DNA of 16,779 nt from assembly GCA_041628225.1 (NCBI GenBank), contig JBFKPQ010000043.1:1-16779 (forward strand), read 5' to 3'. Every line of letters starts with the position of its first letter. Within the stretch, counting starts at the first letter, position 1. Position numbers and translations under genes: made by a program. Below the pieces are notes generated by a model, which did not search any database, had not been told where the DNA came from, and was given only the letters and a program-made list of their open reading frames with translations. Source of the DNA: JBFKPQ01 sp041628225 (GTDB lineage Bacteria; Actinomycetota; Acidimicrobiia; Spongiisociales; JAENVV01). Positions 6,754 through 13,776 of the stretch are shown here, in pieces.

Positions 6754-8340
6754 GTGAGCGACCGGGATCCCGTCTATCCAGTCATCGGCGCCGTCACCGA
6801 AGCGGGCTATGAGCCCGAACCGCCGCCGCGCCTCAAGCCCTGGCTGCTGGGCGGTTTGGTGATCATCGGCCTCATGGTGTTCTTGGGGTTCGGTGCCGAC
6901 TCGATTCCCACCGACGAAGATGACGTGGCGAGCGACCCGACTCTTCCTCCCGCACCCCAGTTCGAAGTACCCGACGTCACCGGCAGTCACATCGCCCGAG
7001 TCGATGAGCTCTTCGCCACGGCCGGCATCGCCCTGGACGGGTTCGACGCAGGTTGGGTGGCGAGTGAGGCGAGGCCTCCTGGAATCGTCCTGTCCCAGGA
7101 CCCACCGGCCGGGAGCCTGATCGAAGAAGGCGACGCCATTCGCGTCATCGTGTCCGCCGGAGGGCCGATCGTTGGCGTGGCCGACCTGAGTTCGGCGATC
7201 CAGGCCCTGGTGAGGACGGACGGACGTTTCGATCCGGCCGAGCCCATCGGCGTCAAAGAGACGGCGGCCGGGCCGGCCTACAAACAGGACGCGTTGCTGT
7301 TTGGTGGCTGCGGGGCAGTTGCGGCGGCCCGCACGACCTACCACGACACCGACTTCCAGGAAGTGTGCGTCGAGCTGTCATCGAGCGTGTTGACCGGATG
7401 GTTGCCCGACGGCGCTGGATTCCGTATCACCGGGCTTCCGCTCGGCGAGTATCACCCCATCGAAGCGGCCGGGACGATTGGGGTCGTCACCGAAGACGGC
7501 GCCGTCGAGCCGCTCGGGCTGACCGGCTGGACACGGTTGCCGACCGTCGCCGCCTCGGTGGAGGTAGCCGTGTCATCGGACCGGTTCATCGTCCGTCGGG
7601 GTTTCTGGGAGGTGGTGACCCGTGCGGATCCGGACGTGCTGGCCTCCATCGCCGACGTGTACGTCGACCTGGCCCTCCGTACCGAGCCCTACATCGTCGA
7701 CGGCCATCTCATCTTGAGGCTGCCGTCGCGCCTGGCTTTCGTGGGAGCCAGAACTGGCCAGCACGTCACCGCTCTCAACTACGGGCAGTTCTTCGTGAGT
7801 TCGGGTTGTCCGGACAGTCCGGCCGTCCTGTGCGATTCGACCGGACGCGTGTCCTTGACGAGTCAGGGAAGGCTCGACCTGACGGACGCGACCATCACCT
7901 TCCTGGGCGACGGCTGGCAGACCGTGACGGGCGACGAGCTCACCGTCGTGGTGCCGGATTCCTGGTCGGTGAGCGGGTCGCTGACCCCGGCGACGGCGTC
8001 TTCGTCAGACGAGTTCTCAGCCGGCACGTTCGAACTTCCCATCGGCGGCGAGGTGTGTCCACACCTGCCGGTGAACGCACTGCGCGCGATGGGCGCCGAG
8101 GATGCGCTGCTGACTCTTCGAGCCGAGAGGTCAGACAACGAGCGGCCACGGTTCTTCGGCGAGGACGCCTTCATCGAAGCGTCGGTTGACGCGATCGAGT
8201 GCGCCGAACGGCCGGACCTCGAGATCTTCACGGGTGAGTTCGAAGGCGCTCTCGTGCTCGTGGCCTTCGGGCCAGACGCCACCGACCAGACCCGGGCCCG
8301 AGCGTGGGCCAGCCTCGACTCGCTGGAGAGCAACGACTGA
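6754..8340 (+). CDS. Single-pass membrane protein with one PASTA domain and an unassigned outer region
   Basis: The 528-residue product has a short cytoplasmic tail rich in proline, one membrane helix (about 30-46, LLGGLVIIGLMVFLGFG), an acidic linker, and one PASTA domain (about 72-137). The domain opens with VPDVTG, and its second half reads PPGIVLSQDPPAGSLIEEGD. PASTA domains usually bind peptidoglycan fragments or beta-lactams and occur on Ser/Thr kinases and penicillin-binding proteins, but no kinase or transpeptidase motif is visible here. The remaining 390 or so residues match no family I know. They hold six cysteines (GGCG, EVCV, SGCP, VLCD, EVCP, IECA), an even number that suits three disulfides outside the cell. 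No N-terminal signal peptide is needed because the helix acts as anchor. The FIST gene starts about 60 bp downstream. A cell-wall-facing role is inference. Confidence 0.8.
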   Translation: MSDRDPVYPVIGAVTEAGYEPEPPPRLKPWLLGGLVIIGLMVFLGFGADSIPTDEDDVASDPTLPPAPQFEVPDVTGSHIARVDELFATAGIALDGFDAGWVASEARPPGIVLSQDPPAGSLIEEGDAIRVIVSAGGPIVGVADLSSAIQALVRTDGRFDPAEPIGVKETAAGPAYKQDALLFGGCGAVAAARTTYHDTDFQEVCVELSSSVLTGWLPDGAGFRITGLPLGEYHPIEAAGTIGVVTEDGAVEPLGLTGWTRLPTVAASVEVAVSSDRFIVRRGFWEVVTRADPDVLASIADVYVDLALRTEPYIVDGHLILRLPSRLAFVGARTGQHVTALNYGQFFVSSGCPDSPAVLCDSTGRVSLTSQGRLDLTDATITFLGDGWQTVTGDELTVVVPDSWSVSGSLTPATASSSDEFSAGTFELPIGGEVCPHLPVNALRAMGAEDALLTLRAERSDNERPRFFGEDAFIEASVDAIECAERPDLEIFTGEFEGALVLVAFGPDATDQTRARAWASLDSLESND

Positions 8341-8354
8341 CTGGCTCAATTCGG

Positions 8355-8360
8355 TACGCT
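8355..8360 (+). promoter_or_regulatory. Possible -10 box TACGCT for the FIST-kinase operon
   Basis: TACGCT, identical to the box before the oxidase gene, ends 38 nt before the FIST ATG at 8399. It lies just after the PASTA gene stop. If used, it gives a short leader of about 32 nt containing the hairpin at 8374-8393. No -35 was recognised. Confidence 0.4.
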
Positions 8361-8363
8361 GAG

Positions 8364-8402
8364 GTGCCGATAACCAAGGACCCAGGGCCTTGGTGGATAT
8401 GA
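8364..8402 (+). CDS. Possible 12-codon leader mini-ORF ending in the FIST start
   Basis: GTG at 8364 opens a 12-residue frame (VPITKDPGPWWI, initiator read as Met) that ends at TGA 8400-8402. That stop overlaps the FIST ATG at 8399 as ATGA. It runs through the hairpin at 8374-8393. Its start is only 3 nt after the candidate -10 box, closer than usual for a transcription start, and it has no ribosome site, so translation is uncertain. It may simply be a chance frame. Confidence 0.25.
   Translation: MPITKDPGPWWI
8374..8393 (+). promoter_or_regulatory. Leader hairpin next to the FIST ribosome site
   Basis: CCAAGG (8374-8379) pairs perfectly with CCTTGG (8388-8393). Two further C-G pairs are possible inside with one bulged A. 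The 3' arm includes the first two G of the weak ribosome site GGTGG (8392-8396) just before ATG 8399, so folding would partly hide the site. The pairing is seen; control of translation is inference. Confidence 0.4.
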
Positions 8403-9538
8403 AACTCACGACGTACACATTCCGCGACGATGAAGGCTGGTCCCAGCCGTTGCCGACGCGTCTCGGACCATCGGACGTTGCCTTCGTGTTCGGGGACCCC
8501 AGCTACGCCCGCCCAGACGGACCCATGGCTGATCTGATCCGGTCGGTGGGCGACGGTCACGTGATCGGATGCTCGACGGCGGGCGAGATCTCCGGCGCGG
8601 CGGCCGGTACCGCCTCGCTGACCGTGGCGATCGCCCACTTCGAATCCACCGAGATCAAATCTGCATGGGCCCCGGCTCCGCACCTCGACCGTTCCCGAAC
8701 GGCAGGCCAGCAGCTCGGAACCCACCTGGCGGGACCGGATCTGGCGGCCGTGTTCGTGATCACCGACGGACTCACGATCAATGGATCGGAGCTCGTGGCA
8801 GGCCTGTCGGAGTCGGTCGACGAGCGCGTCGTGATTTCCGGCGGCATGGCTGGCGACAACACCGCCTTCTCGGCCACCTGGGTGGTCTCGGGCGGCGAGA
8901 TCCGAAGCGGCATTGCGGCAGCTGTCGCCTTCTACGGGCCGAATGTCCGTGTCACGACCGGCTCGAGGGGCGGATGGAGCAAATTCGGACCCGAGCGGTA
9001 TGTGACGAGATCTGAGGGATCCGTCCTCTACGAACTCGACGGACAGCCTGCGCTCAAGTTGTACAAGCGTTATCTGGGCGACCTCGTCGACGAACTCCCC
9101 GCATCGGCCCTTCTGTTCCCCCTGGCGGTCCGCCAGCCCGGGGATGACGACCATTCGGTGGTTCGAACCATCCTGGCGGTCGACGAAGCCGACCAGTCGA
9201 TGACCTTCGCCGGCGACGTCCCGCAGGGCCACATCGCCCAGCTCATGCACGCCAACACCGAGAGCCTGATCACCGGCGCCGAGGAAGCCATGGAGCGAGC
9301 CCTCGATACGGTCGAGCCGACGACTCCCGTCCTGTCTCTGGCGATCAGCTGCGTGGGCCGGCGGCTCGTGTTGGGCTCCCGGGTCGAAGAGGAAGTCGAG
9401 GCGGTGTTCGACCTGCTGCCGCCCGGCTCGCAGCAGGTCGGTTTCTACTCGTATGGCGAGATCTCGGCCACCAATGGCGGCCGATGCGAGCTGCTGAACC
9501 AGACAATGACCATCACGACGATCTCGGAGTCGCCGTGA
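8399..9538 (+). CDS. FIST-domain sensory protein (FIST_N + FIST_C)
   Basis: FIST proteins are cytoplasmic ligand-sensing proteins thought to bind small molecules such as amino acids and to feed signal-transduction partners. The 379-residue product has the FIST_N half with VIGCSTAGEISG and the DNTAFSATWVVSGGE stretch. The FIST_C half runs from about residue 220 to the end and closes with the typical VGFYSYGEIS. The length is normal for the family and no other domain is attached. ATG 8399 was chosen: it follows a weak GGTGG site. TTG 8390 would add only three residues, and a stop at 8360-8362 closes the frame further upstream. Its TGA overlaps the GTG start of the histidine kinase (GTGA, 9535-9538). 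FIST genes next to or fused with kinases are a known pattern, so the kinase is the probable partner. Confidence 0.9.
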   Translation: MKLTTYTFRDDEGWSQPLPTRLGPSDVAFVFGDPSYARPDGPMADLIRSVGDGHVIGCSTAGEISGAAAGTASLTVAIAHFESTEIKSAWAPAPHLDRSRTAGQQLGTHLAGPDLAAVFVITDGLTINGSELVAGLSESVDERVVISGGMAGDNTAFSATWVVSGGEIRSGIAAAVAFYGPNVRVTTGSRGGWSKFGPERYVTRSEGSVLYELDGQPALKLYKRYLGDLVDELPASALLFPLAVRQPGDDDHSVVRTILAVDEADQSMTFAGDVPQGHIAQLMHANTESLITGAEEAMERALDTVEPTTPVLSLAISCVGRRLVLGSRVEEEVEAVFDLLPPGSQQVGFYSYGEISATNGGRCELLNQTMTITTISESP

Positions 9539-11283
9539 ACCCGATCCTGAAGAGGCAGCTTCGCCGAGCCGGCCTCGACCCAGGATCACCCCCCACCGAC
9601 GAACAGGCCTGGGACTCATTGCTCGCTGCCGTGAGTACTGCCTATGACGAAGCGGCGCGGAGCCTGTACCTGACCGAACGTTCGCTGGAGATCTCGTCGT
9701 CCGAGATGCGCGAGCTGACCGAACAGATCAAGGTGGCTGCCGAGTCCAACGTAGCCAAAGAACGCGACCGGCTGCGGGCCGTGTTCGACGCATTGAACGA
9801 TGGCTTGTGCCTGCTGACCGAGGACGGGGCGGTCGTCCACGCCAATGAAGTGGCCCAATGCCTTCTGGGCATCGAAGGTCCGACGTTGTTCGAGACCACG
9901 GTCCTCGATCGCATCTTCTTCGTGTCGGACGGCGAGCGGGTCGGAGCACAGGATGCGATCAGCGCCATTCGCCACGGGACCCCGATCCGCGATAGGCGAG
10001 CCGTCGTGGTGCGGCCCGACGGAAGCGAAACACCGGTGGCCTGCAACCTGCAACCCGTCATCAACCCCGATGGAGGTCAGGCGGCGGTGATGGTTCTCCA
10101 CGACTTGACCGACCAGGAACGTGTCCACGCCGCGCTCGAACGCAGCGAAGCGCACTACGGCTCGGTGATCCATCGGGCTCCGGTGGCGTTCTTGGAAGAA
10201 GACTTCACGGCCGTCGGCGCCTGGCTGGACGACCTCCGACGACAAGGCATCGAGGACTTGGGAACGTGGCTCGCCACGCATCCTGAAGCGATCGACGAGG
10301 CGGCTGGTCTGATTCGCGTCGTCGACGCCAATCAGGCGGCGACCGACATGCTTCGGGCCAGACACCGCAATGATCTTCTGGGCAAGCTCGACGCCAGCAC
10401 CCTCACCGACGCCACCCGAGAATCGTTCCGCGCACAACTCGATGGGATGTGGCACGACCAGGACCTGATCACGACCCGGGTATCGGGCACCCGGTTGGAC
10501 GGCTCGCGCCTCGAAGGCATTCTCAACTGGGCGGCTCCGCGCATCCTGGGCCAGCTCGACCTCGCCAAGGTGGTCGTGGCGCTCGTCGACGTGACGGACC
10601 TGACCGAAGCACAGGAGCGCACCGAGGAACTGGTGCGATCGAAGGACGAATTCCTGGCCATCATCAGTCATGAGCTTCGGACACCCCTCACGGCCGTCAG
10701 TACCAGTGCTGCCCTGCTGACCGAGGAGGCGCTCACGGCCGACGAGGAGGTGGAGTTGCTCGGTTACGTGCGTGAGCAAGCCGCCGACATGGCCCAGATC
10801 GTCGAGGACCTGTTGGTCGCGGCTCGCGCCGACATCGGGTCACTGTCGCTCATCGTCGAAGATGCGGACCTCCCTCTGGAACTCGGAGCCGTCGTCGATC
10901 GATTCGTCAGCAACGGGACGAAGATCGACTGCAGCCGCGTCCGAGGTCGCGTCCAAGCCGACCCACTTCGACTGCGTCAGATCATGCGCAACCTGTTGAG
11001 CAACGCCCAGCGGTACGGCGGCGAGGAAATCTGGGTCGAGTCCCGCATCCTCGGCGGCCGTGCCACCGTCTCGGTGTTCGACGATGGACCCGGCGTGCCA
11101 GAGTCTGAGCGAGAAGCGATTTTCGAGCCCTATTACCGCGCCGCGGCCTCCAAGGGCGTGCAGGGATCCGTCGGGATGGGCCTCTCGGTGGCGCGACAAC
11201 TCGCCGAACTCATGGACGGCAGCCTCGAATACTTCCGTTCGGCCGGCAGGAGCGAATTCCGTCTGGAGTTGCCGGCGAGCTAG
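9535..11283 (+). CDS. Soluble PAS-PAS sensor histidine kinase coupled to FIST
   Basis: This 582-residue kinase has no membrane helix, so it senses in the cytoplasm. The N-terminus (LKRQLRRAGL, then EISSSEMRELTEQIK) matches a conserved leader I recall from FIST-associated kinases and cyclases, and runs into a coiled coil. PAS 1 lies at about 80-195 (LNDGLCLLTEDG, VVHANEVAQ). PAS 2 lies at about 205-360 and ends with the VVALVDVTDLTEAQER signature. HisKA has the phosphorylated His379 in ISHELRTPL. The ATPase domain shows the N-box NLLSNA (Asn490), the DDGPGVP box (Asp516) and GMGLSVA. All key residues are present, so it should be active. The GTG start overlaps the FIST stop, implying coupled translation. 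No receiver or output domain is attached and no response regulator lies in the window. The stop codon shares CTAG with the fadE stop on the other strand. Confidence 0.92.
   Translation: MNPILKRQLRRAGLDPGSPPTDEQAWDSLLAAVSTAYDEAARSLYLTERSLEISSSEMRELTEQIKVAAESNVAKERDRLRAVFDALNDGLCLLTEDGAVVHANEVAQCLLGIEGPTLFETTVLDRIFFVSDGERVGAQDAISAIRHGTPIRDRRAVVVRPDGSETPVACNLQPVINPDGGQAAVMVLHDLTDQERVHAALERSEAHYGSVIHRAPVAFLEEDFTAVGAWLDDLRRQGIEDLGTWLATHPEAIDEAAGLIRVVDANQAATDMLRARHRNDLLGKLDASTLTDATRESFRAQLDGMWHDQDLITTRVSGTRLDGSRLEGILNWAAPRILGQLDLAKVVVALVDVTDLTEAQERTEELVRSKDEFLAIISHELRTPLTAVSTSAALLTEEALTADEEVELLGYVREQAADMAQIVEDLLVAARADIGSLSLIVEDADLPLELGAVVDRFVSNGTKIDCSRVRGRVQADPLRLRQIMRNLLSNAQRYGGEEIWVESRILGGRATVSVFDDGPGVPESEREAIFEPYYRAAASKGVQGSVGMGLSVARQLAELMDGSLEYFRSAGRSEFRLELPAS
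11280..11283. other. Shared CTAG at convergent stops of kinase and fadE5-like
   Basis: The kinase stop TAG (11281-11283) and the dehydrogenase stop TAG on the other strand (11280-11282) overlap inside the palindrome CTAG, so the two coding regions overlap by 4 bp tail to tail. No terminator hairpin fits between them. Confidence 0.7.
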
Positions 11284-13088
11284 AACGCCTCGTCCGGCAA
11301 TGCCATCAGATCGCCTTCTTCCTCTTCTGCCCATCGCCGTCGCACCGCGATGCCGGGCAGGGCGTGCCGAACGAAGAACCGGGCGCTCGCCACCTTGCCC
11401 TCGTAGAACATCCGATCGTCGTCGTCGTCGGCTTCGGGGAGGGCTGCGAGCGCGAGCTCGGCGTGCCGCAACATCAACCAGCCGATCACGACCTCTGACA
11501 GCGACTCGAGCAGCGAGGTGAGATGCAGGCCGGCTTTGTAGACCTCGGACCGGTCCTGCATCGCGGTCATCAGGTGTCCCACGAGGACCCCGAGCTGACC
11601 TTGTGCGTCGTCGAGTCCCTTCCCGAGGATCTCTCGTTCGGCGGCCAGCGCATCATCGTCGCCGCCGCCCTTGACGAACTCCACGATCTGAGAGGCGAGC
11701 CGGGTCAACGTCTCCCCTTGGTCGCGTGCGATCTTGCGGAAGAACAGATCCATGGCCTGGATTCCTGTCGTTCCTTCATAGAGCGTGTCGATCTTGGCGT
11801 CACGGATGTATTGCTCGATGGGGTAATCCATCGTGAAGCCGGAACCGCCGAACACCTGGAGCGACGTGGCCAGCAACTCGTAGGCCTTCTCGGACGAGTA
11901 ACCCTTGACCATCGGGAGCAACAGGTCGTTCAGCCGATCCCAGTGATCGTCGTCGGGATACCTGATGACCTGATCCTGCACCCAGGCCGTGTACATCACG
12001 AGGGCACGCAGCCCCTCCGAATACGCCTTCTGCAACATGAGCATCCGCCGAACATCGGGGTGCCGGATGATCTCGACCCGAGGCGCCGTCTTGTCCGTGG
12101 CCTGGGTGAGATCGGCGCCCTGAACGCGTTCACGGGCATACTCGAGGGCGTTCAGATAGCCGGTCGACAGCGTGGCGGCCGACTTGGTGCCGATCAGCAT
12201 CCGGGCGTGTTCGATGACCCGGAACATCTGCCGGATCCCATCGTGCTTCGACCCGACGAGCCACCCCAACGCCGGAGCATCCATGCCAAAGGTGAGCTCG
12301 CAGGTCGCCGACCCCTTGATGCCCATCTTCTTCTCGATGTTGGTGGCATACACACCGTTGCGATCACCGAGGGATCCGTCCTCGTTGATGAGGTACTTGG
12401 GAACCATGAAGAGGGACAAACCCTTCGTCCCCGGTCCTGCTCCCTCGGGTCGAGCAAGCACGAGATGGATGATGTTCTCCGCGTGGTCGAACTCGCCCGA
12501 GGTGATGAACCGCTTGACGCCCTCCAGGTGGTACAGGTCACCGTCGATCTGGGTGGCTTTGGCCAGGCCTGCGCCGACATCCGAGCCGGCGTCGGGTTCG
12601 GTGAGCACCATCGTGCCGCCCCAATTCCGTTCGAGCATGAGGTGGGCGACCTTCTGCTGTTCCTCGGTTCCCTCTTCGAAGAGGACCCGTGCCATCAGCT
12701 CGCCCGAAGCGTAGAAATAGGCCGTCGGGTTGGCCCCTGTGAACAGCGCGACCGTTGCCCACACGAGAGACGGCGGAGCGCCCGGTCCACCGAGGTCAGG
12801 GGGCATACCGAGCCGGCCCCATCCGGCCTCCCGATAGGCATCGAGTGACCGCTTCAGGCTGTTGGCCAGCTCGACCTCGCCGTCACGAAGCTCCAGCGGG
12901 ATGCGATCGGCGTCGATGAAACTGTCGGCCCAAGGGCCCGCCGCGAGGCGTTCGACCTCGGTGAGGACCATGCGAGCCGTATCGGCATCCATCTCTGCGA
13001 ACGGGCCTTCGCCGAGGTAGGCGGTGATGTCGTTGGCCTCGAAGAGATTGAACTCCAGATCCCGGATGTTCGACTTGTAGTGAGTCAT
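11280..13088 (-). CDS. fadE5: Acyl-CoA dehydrogenase, FadE5-like
   Basis: This FAD enzyme makes the trans-2 double bond of acyl-CoA in the first step of beta-oxidation and passes electrons to electron-transferring flavoprotein. The 602 residues open with MTHYKSN followed by a helical N-terminal extension, just like mycobacterial FadE5 as I recall it, and the length fits that group. The FAD and substrate loop is MVLTEPDAGSDVG, followed by GIKGSATCELTF. The catalytic base is probably Glu438 in YEGTTGIQAMD. A C-terminal helical domain of the acyl-CoA_dh_C type completes it. GGAGG five bases before the ATG supports the start. FadE5 accepts a broad range of chain lengths in mycobacteria; that is family knowledge. 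It diverges from tetR, with palindromes between the two starts, so repression by that TetR protein is likely. The symbol rests on resemblance. Confidence 0.9.
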   Translation of the reverse strand: MTHYKSNIRDLEFNLFEANDITAYLGEGPFAEMDADTARMVLTEVERLAAGPWADSFIDADRIPLELRDGEVELANSLKRSLDAYREAGWGRLGMPPDLGGPGAPPSLVWATVALFTGANPTAYFYASGELMARVLFEEGTEEQQKVAHLMLERNWGGTMVLTEPDAGSDVGAGLAKATQIDGDLYHLEGVKRFITSGEFDHAENIIHLVLARPEGAGPGTKGLSLFMVPKYLINEDGSLGDRNGVYATNIEKKMGIKGSATCELTFGMDAPALGWLVGSKHDGIRQMFRVIEHARMLIGTKSAATLSTGYLNALEYARERVQGADLTQATDKTAPRVEIIRHPDVRRMLMLQKAYSEGLRALVMYTAWVQDQVIRYPDDDHWDRLNDLLLPMVKGYSSEKAYELLATSLQVFGGSGFTMDYPIEQYIRDAKIDTLYEGTTGIQAMDLFFRKIARDQGETLTRLASQIVEFVKGGGDDDALAAEREILGKGLDDAQGQLGVLVGHLMTAMQDRSEVYKAGLHLTSLLESLSEVVIGWLMLRHAELALAALPEADDDDDRMFYEGKVASARFFVRHALPGIAVRRRWAEEEEGDLMALPDEAF

Positions 13089-13103
13089 CCCTGCCTCCGA
13101 GCG

Positions 13104-13146
13104 ATTTTGAATAGTGATTCAATTTTAGACGACAATTCAAAATTGT
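13104..13146. promoter_or_regulatory. Nested palindromic operator between fadE5-like and tetR
   Basis: This AT-rich island in GC-rich DNA holds three overlapping symmetries. TTGAAT-AGTG-ATTCAA is a perfect palindrome at 13107-13122. ACAATT-CAA-AATTGT is another at 13132-13146. ATTTTGAAT (13104-13112) is the inverse of ATTCAAAAT (13135-13143). The TTGAAT/ATTCAA half-sites resemble operators of TetR-type fatty-acid regulators such as Bacillus FadR, from memory. Position between the two divergent genes makes this the probable TetR site. Confidence 0.75.
13122..13127 (-). promoter_or_regulatory. Likely -10 box TAAAAT for fadE5-like
   Basis: Read on the reverse strand, TAAAAT at 13127-13122 is one base off TATAAT and would start transcription near 13115, inside the palindrome 13107-13122. 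A regulator bound there would block initiation. No convincing -35 was seen. Confidence 0.45.
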
Positions 13147-13157
13147 GCTGCATCAGG

Positions 13158-13163
13158 TATCGT
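13158..13163 (+). promoter_or_regulatory. Likely -10 box TATCGT for tetR
   Basis: TATCGT, the same hexamer as the one before the PASTA gene, lies 37 nt before the tetR ATG. A -35 at the normal spacing would fall in the palindrome 13132-13146, which fits self-repression. Confidence 0.4.
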
Positions 13164-13189
13164 CTGTTTGGCGTTTCGCCTTGACCGAT

Positions 13190-13197
13190 GGAGGAGG
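13190..13197 (+). promoter_or_regulatory. Strong ribosome site GGAGGAGG fixing the tetR start
   Basis: GGAGGAGG ends 3 nt before ATG 13201; its first GGAGG is 6 nt from the ATG. This is the strongest ribosome site in the window and decides the start over the in-frame upstream TTG at 13168. Confidence 0.75.
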
Positions 13198-13200
13198 ACG

Positions 13201-13776
13201 ATGGCGAGGTACCGATCGGGAATCGCCACCCGCGAACGGATCCTCGATGCGACCAGGCTGTTGCTGGGCCGCGACGGGTTTGACGGCACGACGGTCAAAG
13301 GCATCTGCCAAGAGGCTCGCATTCAGCCGGGCTCGTTCTACAACCTCTTTCCCTCCAAGGACGAGGCCGTCTTGACCGTCGTTCGCGAAGCCATCACGGC
13401 CGTGGATCCACATCCCGAAGGCGAGGGCTCAGACACCATCGACGAGCTGATCCACGCCTACATCCGGTTCATCACCGAGTCACCACTGGCGGGCGTCTAT
13501 CTGCAGCTCGCCGTCACGGCCGGCTTGACCGACGAGCACCTGAAGGGTCGGATGCTCCGACACCACCACTATCGGATCCACCGGTTCGCCGACGCCATCG
13601 GCCGGGACGAACCGACCATGACGCGCGAACGCGCCCGGATCCTTGCGGAGCTCGTGATCGCCGGCCTCAACGGACTGGCCTACCAGTGGGCCCTCGACCC
13701 CACATTCGAATTGATGGATCACGCCTGGGAGTTGGCCGACCAGTTGCAGATCCCACGGGTGACCCCGCAGTCGTGA
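13201..13776 (+). CDS. TetR-family regulator, probably of the acyl-CoA dehydrogenase gene
   Basis: This is a cytoplasmic DNA-binding repressor-type protein of 191 residues, the usual TetR length. The N-terminal helix-turn-helix spans about residues 9-55: TRERILDATRLLLGRDGF, then TTVKGICQEARIQPGSFYNLFPSKDEA, where the SFYNLFPSKDE recognition helix end is typical. The C-terminal ligand domain (about 75-185) is all-helical and not assignable to a named subgroup from sequence alone. It diverges from the FadE5-like gene across an AT-rich region with nested palindromes, and its own promoter lies beside them, so it probably controls both genes. An acyl-CoA or fatty acid would be a sensible ligand, but that is inference. 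Its TGA overlaps the GTG of the following membrane gene (GTGA), so the two are likely co-translated. Confidence 0.9.
   Translation: MARYRSGIATRERILDATRLLLGRDGFDGTTVKGICQEARIQPGSFYNLFPSKDEAVLTVVREAITAVDPHPEGEGSDTIDELIHAYIRFITESPLAGVYLQLAVTAGLTDEHLKGRMLRHHHYRIHRFADAIGRDEPTMTRERARILAELVIAGLNGLAYQWALDPTFELMDHAWELADQLQIPRVTPQS

Noticed and set aside
8228..9619. Long reverse-strand open frame (463 codons) opposite the FIST gene
   Set aside because: Antisense shadow of a clear FIST gene; the translation shows no family features and no ribosome site.
9616..10779. Reverse-strand open frame opposite the PAS kinase
   Set aside because: Shadow of intact kinase coding; composition is His/Arg/Gly-rich as expected from the mirrored codons.
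11523..12848. Forward open frame of 441 codons opposite the acyl-CoA dehydrogenase
   Set aside because: Shadow frame without recognisable domains; the dehydrogenase on the other strand carries every expected motif.
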